Source: Microbispora catharanthi | GTDB lineage: Bacteria > Actinomycetota > Actinomycetes > Streptosporangiales > Streptosporangiaceae | Length of the DNA stretch: 64,000 nt | Assembly: GCF_006334915.2 (NCBI RefSeq) | Contig: NZ_VDMA02000017.1 | Span: 149,587 to 213,586, forward strand | Direction: 5' to 3' | In this document: piece after piece, positions 7,541-14,906 of the stretch | Layout: each line of letters opens with the position of its first letter | Numbering within the stretch: the first letter of the stretch is position 1 | Program-made: the position numbers and the translations under genes | The notes under the pieces: generated by a model | The model's database searches: none | Told to the model about the DNA's origin: nothing | What the model saw: only the letters and a program-made list of their open reading frames with translations

Positions 7541-8176
7541 TCACTTCTTCGCGCCGGCCGTGTTCTTGAGGGCGACCGGGAGGCCTCCGGGCAGGACGGC
7601 CGGCTTGGGGAAGCGCAGGCGGCGCATCTGGGACGAGCGCATCGCCGCGTAGAAGCCCACGCCCTTGAGGTCCTCGCCCGGGAACTTCGCCGCCGCCTCC
7701 TTCTTCACCTTCGTGGCCACGTAGAACGAGCTCGCCAGCACGAGCACCATCACGACCGGCAGCGACAGCGTGTAGACCAGCATGACGGCCGAGCGGACCG
7801 GGATCGGGAACGGCACCATCGACAGCAGCATGATGACGAACACGACGGGCAGGAAGTACTGCCCCGGCAGCCGCCGCGCGTCCACCCAGTCGCGGGCGAA
7901 CTTGCGCACCGGGCCGCGGTCGCGTGCCGGCAGCGCCCGTTCGTCGCCGCGTAGCAGGGCTTCGCGCTGCTTGCCGCGTAGCGCCTTGTCGCGCTCGCGC
8001 GCCAGGCGGTAGGCCTCCTTGCGGTTGGCCGGAGCGGTCACCGGGGAGCGGCGGCGGCCCTGCGCCTCGCTCCTCTTCGGGGTGGGACGGCCCTTACCCG
8101 GGGTGCCGTGGGGCTTAGGATCCTCTACAGGGACGGGGGAGTCCTCCGCTGAGGTCTGGCTGCGACGTCGGAACAC
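7541..8176 (-). CDS. DUF3043-family membrane protein
   Basis: 211 residues. A basic disordered N-terminus (residues 1-85, ending in KEAYRLARERDKALRGKQREALL) precedes RGPVRKFARDWVDARRLPGQYFLPVVF, the conserved DUF3043 core. Two hydrophobic helices (about 105-125 and 132-155) and a cytosolic tail with VKKEAAAKFP and KGVGFYAAMRSSQMRRLRFPKP follow. The family is near-universal in actinobacteria with no assigned role that I know. It sits divergent to the pspA operon, hinting at envelope function by neighbourhood only. Confidence 0.88.
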   Translation of the reverse strand: MFRRRSQTSAEDSPVPVEDPKPHGTPGKGRPTPKRSEAQGRRRSPVTAPANRKEAYRLARERDKALRGKQREALLRGDERALPARDRGPVRKFARDWVDARRLPGQYFLPVVFVIMLLSMVPFPIPVRSAVMLVYTLSLPVVMVLVLASSFYVATKVKKEAAAKFPGEDLKGVGFYAAMRSSQMRRLRFPKPAVLPGGLPVALKNTAGAKK

Positions 8177-8225
8177 GTCGCCCAGCCTACCGGGAGTGCA
8201 ACTTAGTGACGCCCTCGCGCGTTAT

Positions 8226-8292
8226 GCGTAGGGTGAACCCAGGCGGCTACGCCGCCTGACAAGGGGCTTGAGACGGCTGGGGTCACCCACGC
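8226..8292 (+). promoter_or_regulatory. Long stem-forming leader upstream of pspA
   Basis: Left arm 8226-8242 (GCGTAGGGTGAACCCAG) pairs with right arm 8277-8292 (CTGGGGTCACCCACGC) with one bulge and one mismatch. An inner perfect hairpin, CAGGCGGC / GCCGCCTG (8240-8258, loop TAC), shares the last bases of the left arm. The structure ends 31 bases before the pspA ATG, so it could act in the mRNA leader or as an operator. Confidence 0.45.
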
Positions 8293-8323
8293 ACAACCTT
8301 GGAGAAGGGGACGGCCGACGCGC

Positions 8324-9124
8324 ATGAGCGTGATGAAGAGACTTTCCATGATCTTCAAGTCCAAGGCCAACAAGGCCCTGGACAAGATGGAGGATCCGCG
8401 GGAGACGCTGGACTATTCCTATCAGCGCCAGCTTGAGCTGCTGCAGAAGGTCCGCCGGGGCGTGGCCGACGTGGCCACCAGCCGCAAGCGGGTGGAGTTG
8501 CAGATCAACCAGCTCGAAGGGCAGGCCACGAAGCTGGAGAACCAGAGCAGGCAGGCCCTGTCGGCCGGGCGCGAGGATCTGGCCCGCGAGGCGCTGACCC
8601 GCCGCAACGGTCTCAACGCCCAGATCGCCGACCTGCGCATCCAGTACAGCAACCTGCAGGGCGAGGAGGAGAAGCTCACCCTCGCCAGCCAGCGGCTCCA
8701 GGCCAAGGTCGACTCCTTCCGTACGAAGAAGGAGACCATCAAGGCCACCTACACGGCGGCCGAGGCCCAGACGCGGATCAACGAGGCGTTCTCCGGCATC
8801 TCCGAGGAGATGGGCGACGTCGGCCTGGCCATCCAGCGGGCCGAGGACAAGACCGCGCAGATGCAGGCGCGCGCGGGCGCCATCGACGAGCTGCTGGCCA
8901 GCGGCGCGCTGGACGACTTCACCGGTCAGCGCGACGACATCCAGGCGGAGCTCGACCGCATGGGCGCCGGCTCGGACATCGAGCTGGAGCTCGCCAAGAT
9001 GAAGGCCGAGCTCGGCCAGGGCCCGGCGCCCAGGAGCGCGATCGAGCCCGGCCAGCAGGGCCAGGCCGCCCCGTCCAGCCCGCAGCACACTCAGCAGCTG
9101 CGTCAGCCAGGGGAGGGACTGTGA
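8324..9124 (+). CDS. pspA: Phage-shock-protein A / IM30 family
   Basis: 266 residues, mostly coiled coil. It begins MSVMKRLSMIFKSKANKALDKMEDPRETLDYSYQRQLELL, the amphipathic membrane-binding helix and first coil of PspA. It continues through QLEGQATKLENQSRQAL and EEEKLTLASQRLQAKVDSFRTKKETIKATYTAAEAQTRINEA. PspA/ESCRT-III-like proteins polymerise on stressed membranes. The C-terminus (about 235-266) is a Gln/Pro-rich tail. The gene overlaps pspAA by GTGA, then htpX and pspAB follow, the actinobacterial Psp arrangement. A structured leader lies upstream. Confidence 0.95.
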   Translation: MSVMKRLSMIFKSKANKALDKMEDPRETLDYSYQRQLELLQKVRRGVADVATSRKRVELQINQLEGQATKLENQSRQALSAGREDLAREALTRRNGLNAQIADLRIQYSNLQGEEEKLTLASQRLQAKVDSFRTKKETIKATYTAAEAQTRINEAFSGISEEMGDVGLAIQRAEDKTAQMQARAGAIDELLASGALDDFTGQRDDIQAELDRMGAGSDIELELAKMKAELGQGPAPRSAIEPGQQGQAAPSSPQHTQQLRQPGEGL

Positions 9125-9399
9125 TCGTCAGAATCATGGGTGAGGGACAGGTCGAGATCGGCGCCGCCGACATCGACGTCCTCAACGAGCTCGACAGCGA
9201 GCTGGAAGCCGCGATCGAGTCGGACGACGAGACCGAGTTCCGCACCAAGCTGCACGCGCTCCTCGACAAGGTGCGTCACGTCGGCAAGGCCCTGCCGGAC
9301 GACTCGCTGGAGCCGTCCGAGCTGATCCTGCCGCCGGCCGACGCCTCGATCGAGGAAGTGCGGGAGATGCTCGGGGACACCGGGCTCATCCCTGGCTGA
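9121..9399 (+). CDS. pspAA: PspA-associated protein PspAA
   Basis: 92 residues from a GTG that overlaps the pspA stop (GTGA). The pattern MIVRIMGEGQVEIGAADIDVLNELDSELEAAIESDDE followed by FRTKLHALLDKVRHVGKALPDDSLEPSELILPP matches the PspAA domain described as an obligate PspA neighbour in actinobacteria. It is acidic and soluble. It is expected to interact with PspA or with membrane proteases; the precise activity is unknown. Its stop overlaps the next start by one base. Confidence 0.9.
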   Translation: MIVRIMGEGQVEIGAADIDVLNELDSELEAAIESDDETEFRTKLHALLDKVRHVGKALPDDSLEPSELILPPADASIEEVREMLGDTGLIPG

Positions 9400-10289
9400 T
9401 GGCCTCCACGCGGTTCGCCCCTGATCGCGGCCTCACCGTCCGGATGACCGTGACGATGTTCCTGCTCGGGCTGCTCTACGTCGCGTTCGTGGCCGTCCTG
9501 GTCGCGGTGGGCGTACGTGCGGTCACCGTGCTCGTGATCGCCGGGGGTCTCCTGCTGGCGCAGTACTTCCTGTCCGACAAGATCGCGCTGTTCGCGATGC
9601 ACGGGCGGGAGGTCTCCCCGCAGGAGGCCCCCGAGCTGCACGGGATCATCGACCGGCTGAGCGCGATGGCGGGGATGCCGAAGCCGCGGGTGGCGATCGC
9701 CGACTCGGACATCCCGAACGCGTTCGCCACCGGACGCAACCAGAAGAACTCGGTGGTCTGCGTGACCACCGGCATCCTGCGCAGGCTCGACGCGCGGGAG
9801 CTCGAAGGGGTGCTGGCCCACGAGATGTCCCACGTGGCCCACCGGGACGTGGCGGTGATGACGATCGCCTCGTTCCTGGGGGTCGTGGCCGGCCTGATGA
9901 CGCGCTTCGCGCTCTACACCGGTCTGGGCGGCCGGAGGAACGACAACGGACCCCCGATCGGCCTGATCATCTTCGCGGTCTCCGGCCTGGTCTACGCCGT
10001 CAGCTTCCTGCTGACGCGGGCGCTGTCGCGCTACCGCGAACTGGCCGCCGACCGCGCGGGCGCGCTGCTGACGCAGCAGCCGAGCGCCCTGGCCAGCGCA
10101 CTGGTCAAGATCAACGGCGACATCGGCAGGATCCCGACCAGGGATTTGCGCGAGGCGCAGCCGTTCAACGCCTTCTTCTTCGTGCCCGCCCTGTCGGGCC
10201 AGAGCGTCGCCTCGCTGCTGTCGACCCACCCGTCCCTGGAGCGCCGGCTGGACCAGCTCGCCAGGATCTCCACGGCACTGGGCCGCTGA
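9399..10289 (+). CDS. htpX: M48 zinc metalloprotease HtpX-like
   Basis: 296 residues. Two N-terminal membrane helices (about 10-60) precede the protease domain. VLAHEMSHVAHRDVAVM supplies the HExxH zinc ligands, and the third ligand Glu is in YRELAADRAGALL. Two more hydrophobic helices lie between them (about 150-200), as in HtpX. The family degrades misfolded membrane proteins, facing the cytosol. It starts at the ATG sharing one base with the pspAA stop and is followed after 13 bases by pspAB, so HtpX is part of the membrane-stress operon. Confidence 0.94.
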   Translation: MASTRFAPDRGLTVRMTVTMFLLGLLYVAFVAVLVAVGVRAVTVLVIAGGLLLAQYFLSDKIALFAMHGREVSPQEAPELHGIIDRLSAMAGMPKPRVAIADSDIPNAFATGRNQKNSVVCVTTGILRRLDARELEGVLAHEMSHVAHRDVAVMTIASFLGVVAGLMTRFALYTGLGGRRNDNGPPIGLIIFAVSGLVYAVSFLLTRALSRYRELAADRAGALLTQQPSALASALVKINGDIGRIPTRDLREAQPFNAFFFVPALSGQSVASLLSTHPSLERRLDQLARISTALGR

Positions 10290-10302
10290 TGAGGAGGCGC
10301 TG

Positions 10303-10851
10303 ATGGGCTGGTTCGACGCCCTGCTCGGCCGCTCCAAGCCCGCCAGGCCCGACCTGGACGCGCTGTTCGCCCTGCCGTCGGCCGCCGTCACGCTGCAGGC
10401 CGCCACCGGATTCGCCCCGGCGGGCACCGGCTCGGTGTGCTTCCGCGCCGCGGAGGGCGGCGCCTTCGCCCGGCTCGAACAGGACATCGAGGCCCTGATG
10501 GGCAGGGTCGACGTCTCCCGGGACTCCTACGGCTACACCTGGCTGCAGGTGCGCAACCCCGACGTGGCCGGGCTCGTGACCGATCTGCACGCCGCCAACT
10601 CGTCTCTGGAGTCGGCCGGGTTCGGCCCGTCGCTGCTGTGCTCGCTCGTCACCTTCGCCGACCCCTCGCACAGGAGGCTGGCGATCGTGTATCTCTACAA
10701 GCGCGGCACGTTCTACCCCTTCGCCCCCATCGGCGAACCGCGCCGCGACAACGCGCTGGAACTGCAGGTGCGCGGCGTCCTGGACCGCGAGCTCACGATC
10801 GAGCCCGAGCTCGCGAGCTGGTTTCCCGTCTGGGGCGCCCCCGGCCTCTGA
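10303..10851 (+). CDS. pspAB: PspA-associated protein PspAB
   Basis: 182 residues. It begins MGWFDALLGRSKPARPDLDALFALPSAAVTL and contains GSVCFRAAEGGAFARLEQDIEALM and YLYKRGTFYPFAPIGEPRRDNALELQVRGVLD, the PspAB pattern. It is a soluble protein restricted to actinobacterial and some archaeal Psp clusters, of unknown mechanism. GAGGAG lies five bases upstream of the ATG. It is the last clear member of the pspA-pspAA-htpX-pspAB operon; the next gene follows after 16 bases and may be co-transcribed. Confidence 0.88.
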   Translation: MGWFDALLGRSKPARPDLDALFALPSAAVTLQAATGFAPAGTGSVCFRAAEGGAFARLEQDIEALMGRVDVSRDSYGYTWLQVRNPDVAGLVTDLHAANSSLESAGFGPSLLCSLVTFADPSHRRLAIVYLYKRGTFYPFAPIGEPRRDNALELQVRGVLDRELTIEPELASWFPVWGAPGL

Positions 10852-10867
10852 CCCTTCGGGAGTCCTC

Positions 10868-11614
10868 ATGACCGAGTGGACCCACCTGCGGCACACCGAG
10901 GCCGCGGCCGCGGAGATCGGCCGGATGGCCGAGGCCGTACGGGGACGGGACGGCGCCACGCCCGTGCCGACCTGCCCGGGATGGGACCTCAGGGAGTTGG
11001 TCGAGCACACCGGCGCCATCCACCGGTGGGCGGCGGCCATGGTCCGGGACGCCACCCCGCGCCGGTACGACCGCGACGCCATGGACCACGGGCTGCCCGA
11101 GGACTTCTCCGGCTACGCCGACTGGCTGGCGGCGGGAGCCGTAGAGCTCACCGAGGCGCTGAAGGGCTGCGACCCGGACACCGAGGTGTGGGACTGGACG
11201 GGGGACCGCAGCGCCCGGTTCTGGTCGCGCCGTCAGCTCCACGAGACGGTCGTCCACCGCGCCGACGCCGAGATCGCCCTCGGCCTGACCCCCGGCGTGG
11301 ACGAGGACGTCGCGCTCGACGGTGTCGAGGAGTTCTTCGACCTGCTTCCGCACGCCCGGTGGCGGCCGCTCGTCGCCGAGCTCAGGAGCGACGGGAAGGC
11401 GATCTCCTGGCGGACCGACACGGGCTGGGCCTGGCTCGTCCGGCTCACCCCCGAGGGGTTCACCTACGAGAGGTCCGACGCCCCGGCCGACGTCGTCGTA
11501 CACGCGCCGACGACCGGGGACCTGATGCTGACGCTGTGGAACCGGCGCGAGCCCGACGCGGTCCACGGCGACGACGAGCTGCTGCGATTCTGGCGCGAGC
11601 GCGCCAAGATCTGA
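10868..11614 (+). CDS. Maleylpyruvate isomerase family, mycothiol-dependent enzyme-like protein
   Basis: 248 residues. The DinB/MDMPI-type helical bundle is seen in PTCPGWDLRELVEHTGAIHRWAA (family motif with a candidate metal-ligand His) and RFWSRRQLHETVVHRADAEIAL (second His pair). A C-terminal SCP2-like alpha/beta segment begins near residue 175. Such proteins use mycothiol, the actinobacterial thiol, for isomerisation or detoxification. The actual substrate is unknown. It follows pspAB closely and ends at a bidirectional terminator shared with nadA. Confidence 0.85.
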   Translation: MTEWTHLRHTEAAAAEIGRMAEAVRGRDGATPVPTCPGWDLRELVEHTGAIHRWAAAMVRDATPRRYDRDAMDHGLPEDFSGYADWLAAGAVELTEALKGCDPDTEVWDWTGDRSARFWSRRQLHETVVHRADAEIALGLTPGVDEDVALDGVEEFFDLLPHARWRPLVAELRSDGKAISWRTDTGWAWLVRLTPEGFTYERSDAPADVVVHAPTTGDLMLTLWNRREPDAVHGDDELLRFWRERAKI

Positions 11615-11641
11615 AGCCGGGACCTGAGGACAGGGTCTGAA

Positions 11642-11679
11642 GACGCGGGCGCCCCCGGGAGATCCGGGGCGCCCGCGTC
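11642..11679. terminator. Bidirectional terminator hairpin
   Basis: Perfect 14-bp arms GACGCGGGCGCCCC (11642-11655) and GGGGCGCCCGCGTC (11666-11679) with a 10-base loop, placed exactly between the convergent ends of the mycothiol-type gene and nadA. Confidence 0.8.
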
Positions 11680-11691
11680 GCAGGGCCACGA

Positions 11692-12846
11692 CTACGGCAG
11701 GGCCAGCATGCGGTCGAGGGCGACCTTGGCCCAGTGGGTGGTGTCCGCGTCGACGGTGATCTGGTTGACGACCTCGCCGTCGGCCAGCGACTCCAGCGCC
11801 CAGACCAGGTGCGGCAGGTCGATGCGGTTCATGGTGGAGCAGTAGCACACGGTCCTGTCGAGGAACGTGATGGTCTTGTCGGAGAACCGGTCGGCCAGGC
11901 GGCGCACCAGGTTCAGCTCCGTTCCGACGGCCCAGGAGGACCCGGCCGGGGCCTCCTCCAGCTTGCGGATGATGTACTCGGTCGAGCCGACGAAGTCGGC
12001 CTTGGTCACGACCTCGTGGCGGCACTCGGGGTGCACGAGCACGTTCACCCCGGGAATGCGGGCCCGCACCTCGTCCACGCACGCGGCGGAGAAGCGCCCG
12101 TGGACCGAGCAGTGGCCCTTCCACAGGATCATCTTCGCGTTCTCCAGCTGCTCCCGGGTGAGGCCGCCGTTCGGGCGGTGCGGGTTGTAGACCACGCAGT
12201 CGTCCAGCGACAGCCCCATCTCCAGCACGGCCGTGTTGCGGCCCAGGTGCTGGTCGGGCAGGAACAGCACCTTCTCGCCCTGCTCGAAGGCCCAGTCGAG
12301 GGCGCGCTTCGCGTTCGAGGAGGTGCACACGGCGCCGCCGTGCCGTCCGCAGAACGCCTTGATGTCCGCGCTGGAGTTCATGTAGGTGATCGGCACCACC
12401 CGGTCGGCGATGCCGGCGTCCTCCAGGGCGTCCCAGCAGTCCTCGACCTGGGTGAAGGTCGCCATGTCGGCCATCGAGCAGCCGGCGGCCAGGTCGGGGA
12501 GCACGACCTTCTGCGTGTCACCGGTCAGGATGTCGGCCGACTCGGCCATGAAGTGGACACCGCAGAACACGATGTACTCCGCCTCGGGCCGGGCGGCGGC
12601 CTCGCGGGCGAGCTTGAACGAGTCGCCGGTCACGTCGGCGAACTGGATGACCTCGTCACGCTGGTAGTGGTGACCGAGCACGAACAACCGGTCGCCAAGC
12701 CGCTCCTTGGCCACGCGGGCGCGCTCCACGAGGGTCGGATCGGACGCGGGAGGCAGCTCGCCCGGGCAGTCGACGCCGCGTTCGCTGTGCGGGTCGGTGC
12801 CCTGGCCGAGGATGAAGAGCGGAAGGCCGGTCTCGGTGATCGTCAC
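11692..12846 (-). CDS. nadA: Quinolinate synthase A (4Fe-4S)
   Basis: 384 residues from GTG 12846, preferred to GTG 12852 because GAGGGGG lies seven bases upstream. NadA condenses iminoaspartate with dihydroxyacetone phosphate to quinolinate for NAD synthesis. Key motifs include LFVLGHHYQRDEVIQFADVTGDSFKLA, VFCGVHFMAESADILT, AAGCSMADMATF, VHPECRHEVVTKADFVGSTEYI and DRTVCYCSTMNRIDLPHLVWAL. Three of these Cys residues bind the 4Fe-4S cluster. It is monocistronic here, without adjacent nadB/nadC, and an inverted repeat lies just upstream. The divergent erpA gene encodes an Fe-S carrier. Confidence 0.96.
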   Translation of the reverse strand: MTITETGLPLFILGQGTDPHSERGVDCPGELPPASDPTLVERARVAKERLGDRLFVLGHHYQRDEVIQFADVTGDSFKLAREAAARPEAEYIVFCGVHFMAESADILTGDTQKVVLPDLAAGCSMADMATFTQVEDCWDALEDAGIADRVVPITYMNSSADIKAFCGRHGGAVCTSSNAKRALDWAFEQGEKVLFLPDQHLGRNTAVLEMGLSLDDCVVYNPHRPNGGLTREQLENAKMILWKGHCSVHGRFSAACVDEVRARIPGVNVLVHPECRHEVVTKADFVGSTEYIIRKLEEAPAGSSWAVGTELNLVRRLADRFSDKTITFLDRTVCYCSTMNRIDLPHLVWALESLADGEVVNQITVDADTTHWAKVALDRMLALP

Positions 12847-12869
12847 GACCACACCCCCTCGGGGACTTA

Positions 12870-12884
12870 TCGTCTAACTGACGA
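12870..12884. promoter_or_regulatory. Palindrome upstream of nadA
   Basis: TCGTC (12870-12874) and GACGA (12880-12884) around TAACT, 24 bases upstream of the nadA start in an AT-richer patch. Position and the GTC-N5-GAC core suggest a binding site for an NAD-biosynthesis repressor such as NrtR; the regulator's identity is a guess. Confidence 0.4.
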
Positions 12885-13041
12885 CTAATCATTACACATC
12901 ACCTCGCCTGGTTCGTCGCACGGTTGCCCGTGATGCACGTGGAATGTGTAGGGCTTCACGGGTGTTGGTAGCGTCTAGGTAGGACGTCGGAACCAATCGA
13001 CCGCCCCGAAGGGCGGTTGGCGCAGACGCGGGAGTCAGCAC

Positions 13042-13395
13042 ATGACGGTTGAGAGCAGCGAGACCACTCAGCAGGGCCTGATCCTGACTGACGCGGCCGC
13101 CGCCAAGGTCAAGAGCCTGCTCGAGCAGCAGGGCGAGGAAGGGCTTCAGCTTCGGGTGGCCGTCCAGCCGGGTGGCTGTTCCGGCCTGCGTTACCAGCTC
13201 TTCTTCGACGACCGCTCGATGGACGGCGACGTGGTCTCCACCTTCGGCGGCGTGAACGTCGTCACCGACCGGATGAGCGCGCCGTACCTCGTCGGGGCCA
13301 CGGTCGACTTCGTGGACACCATCGAGAAGCAGGGCTTCACCATCGACAACCCCAACGCGACGGGGTCGTGCGCGTGCGGCGACTCGTTCAACTGA
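13042..13395 (+). CDS. erpA: A-type iron-sulfur cluster insertion protein (ErpA/IscA-like)
   Basis: 117 residues. The A-type carrier Cys motif is complete: QPGGCSGLRYQLFF supplies the first Cys, and GSCACGDSF at the C-terminus supplies the Cys-x-Cys pair. The protein holds a 2Fe-2S or 4Fe-4S cluster and hands it to apo-enzymes; neighbouring NadA and the Rieske protein are plausible clients. GGGAG lies eight bases before the ATG. A small hairpin (ACCGCC/GGCGGT near 13000-13017) lies in the leader. Two GC-rich hairpins follow the stop. Confidence 0.95.
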   Translation: MTVESSETTQQGLILTDAAAAKVKSLLEQQGEEGLQLRVAVQPGGCSGLRYQLFFDDRSMDGDVVSTFGGVNVVTDRMSAPYLVGATVDFVDTIEKQGFTIDNPNATGSCACGDSFN

Positions 13396-13472
13396 CGAGC
13401 GCGTCGTTCGACTGACGGCGAGCGCGCGCCCGGCGGCGCCGGGCTCGTGCCGCGGTGGAGCGTGGGTCGAGC

Positions 13473-13500
13473 GCCCCGTACGGATCGTTCCGTGCGGGGC
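13473..13500 (+). terminator. Hairpin terminator after erpA
   Basis: GCCCCGTACGGA (13473-13484) pairs with TCCGTGCGGGGC (13489-13500), one G-U pair and a 4-base loop. A weaker GC hairpin lies near 13430-13446. Both are in the erpA-adoK gap. Confidence 0.7.
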
Positions 13501-13594
13501 GTCGTCATGTCACGAGACGGTACGCTCAGTAGGTTCGGCGGGATCAACGTCCCCGCCCTGTCTCTCTGATGCTGACAACGAGGAGAATGACCCC

Positions 13595-14581
13595 GTGCGC
13601 ATCGCCGTCACCGGCTCCATCGCCACCGACCACTTGATGACGTTCCCCGGCCGCTTCGGCGACCAGCTCATCGCCGAGCAGCTCGACCGGGTGTCGTTGT
13701 CGTTCCTCGTCGACGATCTGCAGATCCGCCGTGGCGGATGCGCGGCCAACATCACGTTCGGCATGGGCTGCCTGGGGCTCACCCCGGTCCTCGTCGGCGC
13801 CGTCGGCACCGACTTCGCCGACTACCGCTCCTGGCTGGAGCGCCACGGCGTCGACTGCGCCTCGGTGCACATCTCCGAGCTGCACCACACGGCGCGCTTC
13901 CTGTGCACCACGGACGAGGACCACAACCAGATCGCGTCGTTCTACACCGGTGCGATGGCCGAGGCGAGGGAGATCGAGCTGGGCCCGATCGCCGAGCGTC
14001 TCGGCGGGCTCGACCTCGTGCTGATCAGCCCCAACGACCCGGCGGCGATGCTGCGGCACACCGACGAGGCGCGCCGTCGGGGCATCCCGTTCGCCGCCGA
14101 CCCGTCGCAGCAGCTCGCCCGCATGCCGGGGGAGGAGATCCGCCAGCTCGTGGAGGGCGCGGCGTACCTGTTCAGCAACGACTACGAGCTCGGGCTGATC
14201 GAGCAGAAGACCGGCTGGTCCGGCGAGGAGATCCTCGACCGGGTCGGCGTCCGGGTGACCACCCTCGGGCCCAAGGGCGCCAGGATCGACCGGAAGGGCG
14301 AGCCGTCACTGCACATCTCGCCGGCTCCGGAGCTGGGCAAGGCCGACCCGACCGGCGTCGGCGACGCCTTCCGCGCCGGTTTCCTCGCGGGCGTCGCCTG
14401 GGGACTGCCGCTGGAGCGCTGCGGCCAGATCGGCAACCTCACCGCCACCCACGTGCTCGAGCAGGTCGGCTGCCAGGAGTACAAGCTGGGCCAGCGCGTC
14501 TTCCTGGAGCGCTTCGCCGCGGCGTACGGCTCCGAGGCGGCCGACGAGGTGGGCGCGCACGCCCGCTGCCACTACGCCTGA
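13595..14581 (+). CDS. adoK: Adenosine kinase (PfkB family, mycobacterial AdoK type)
   Basis: 328 residues from GTG 13595, with GAGGAG upstream. The start MRIAVTGSIATDHLMTFPGRF, the segment SLSFLVDDLQIRRGG, and ADPTGVGDAFRAGFLAG (PfkB signature with the catalytic Asp) closely resemble what I recall of M. tuberculosis adenosine kinase Rv2202c. It phosphorylates adenosine to AMP in purine salvage. The gene lies between erpA and the convergent tusA, the same local order as in mycobacteria and Streptomyces. Older annotation as a generic sugar kinase is the alternative. Confidence 0.88.
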   Translation: MRIAVTGSIATDHLMTFPGRFGDQLIAEQLDRVSLSFLVDDLQIRRGGCAANITFGMGCLGLTPVLVGAVGTDFADYRSWLERHGVDCASVHISELHHTARFLCTTDEDHNQIASFYTGAMAEAREIELGPIAERLGGLDLVLISPNDPAAMLRHTDEARRRGIPFAADPSQQLARMPGEEIRQLVEGAAYLFSNDYELGLIEQKTGWSGEEILDRVGVRVTTLGPKGARIDRKGEPSLHISPAPELGKADPTGVGDAFRAGFLAGVAWGLPLERCGQIGNLTATHVLEQVGCQEYKLGQRVFLERFAAAYGSEAADEVGAHARCHYA

Positions 14582-14591
14582 AAACAGGCTC

Positions 14592-14906
14592 TCAGTAGTT
14601 GCGGCGCACGTGGATGGACCAGCCGCCCTGCGGCAGCTCGTAGCTTCCCACGTGCTCGTGTGACTTCAACCGGCACCAGGCCGGGACGTCGGTGAACGCG
14701 GCGGGGTCGTCGGCCAGCACGGCGACCACGCCGCCCGTCGCCACCTGGTTGATCCGCTCGGCCAGCATGATGATCGGGATCGGGCACTTGCGGCCCAGCG
14801 CGTCGATCGTCAGCGCGGGCGGCTCCGCCGGCTGGACCGGCTCGGCGGGCTCGGCCTGAGCCGCCTCGGGAGACCGCCGGGCGCCGCCCGTCCGTCTGCG
14901 CCACAT
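14592..14906 (-). CDS. TusA-family sulfur carrier protein
   Basis: 104 residues from ATG 14906. After a basic then Glu/Pro-rich N-terminal extension of about 30 residues, the TusA core reads LTIDALGRKCPIPIIMLAERI with the CPxP motif whose Cys carries a persulfide. It ends in HVGSYELPQGGWSIHVRRNY. The start shares one base with the stop of the upstream cysteine desulfurase (TGATG), so the two are translationally coupled. They probably work as donor and acceptor of sulfur. It is convergent with adoK, which stops 10 bases away. Confidence 0.9.
   Translation of the reverse strand: MWRRRTGGARRSPEAAQAEPAEPVQPAEPPALTIDALGRKCPIPIIMLAERINQVATGGVVAVLADDPAAFTDVPAWCRLKSHEHVGSYELPQGGWSIHVRRNY

Noticed and set aside
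12945..12960. CRP-like TGTGT-N6-TCACG as a confident binding site
   Set aside because: Two of ten consensus bases differ; kept only as a weak note within a finding.
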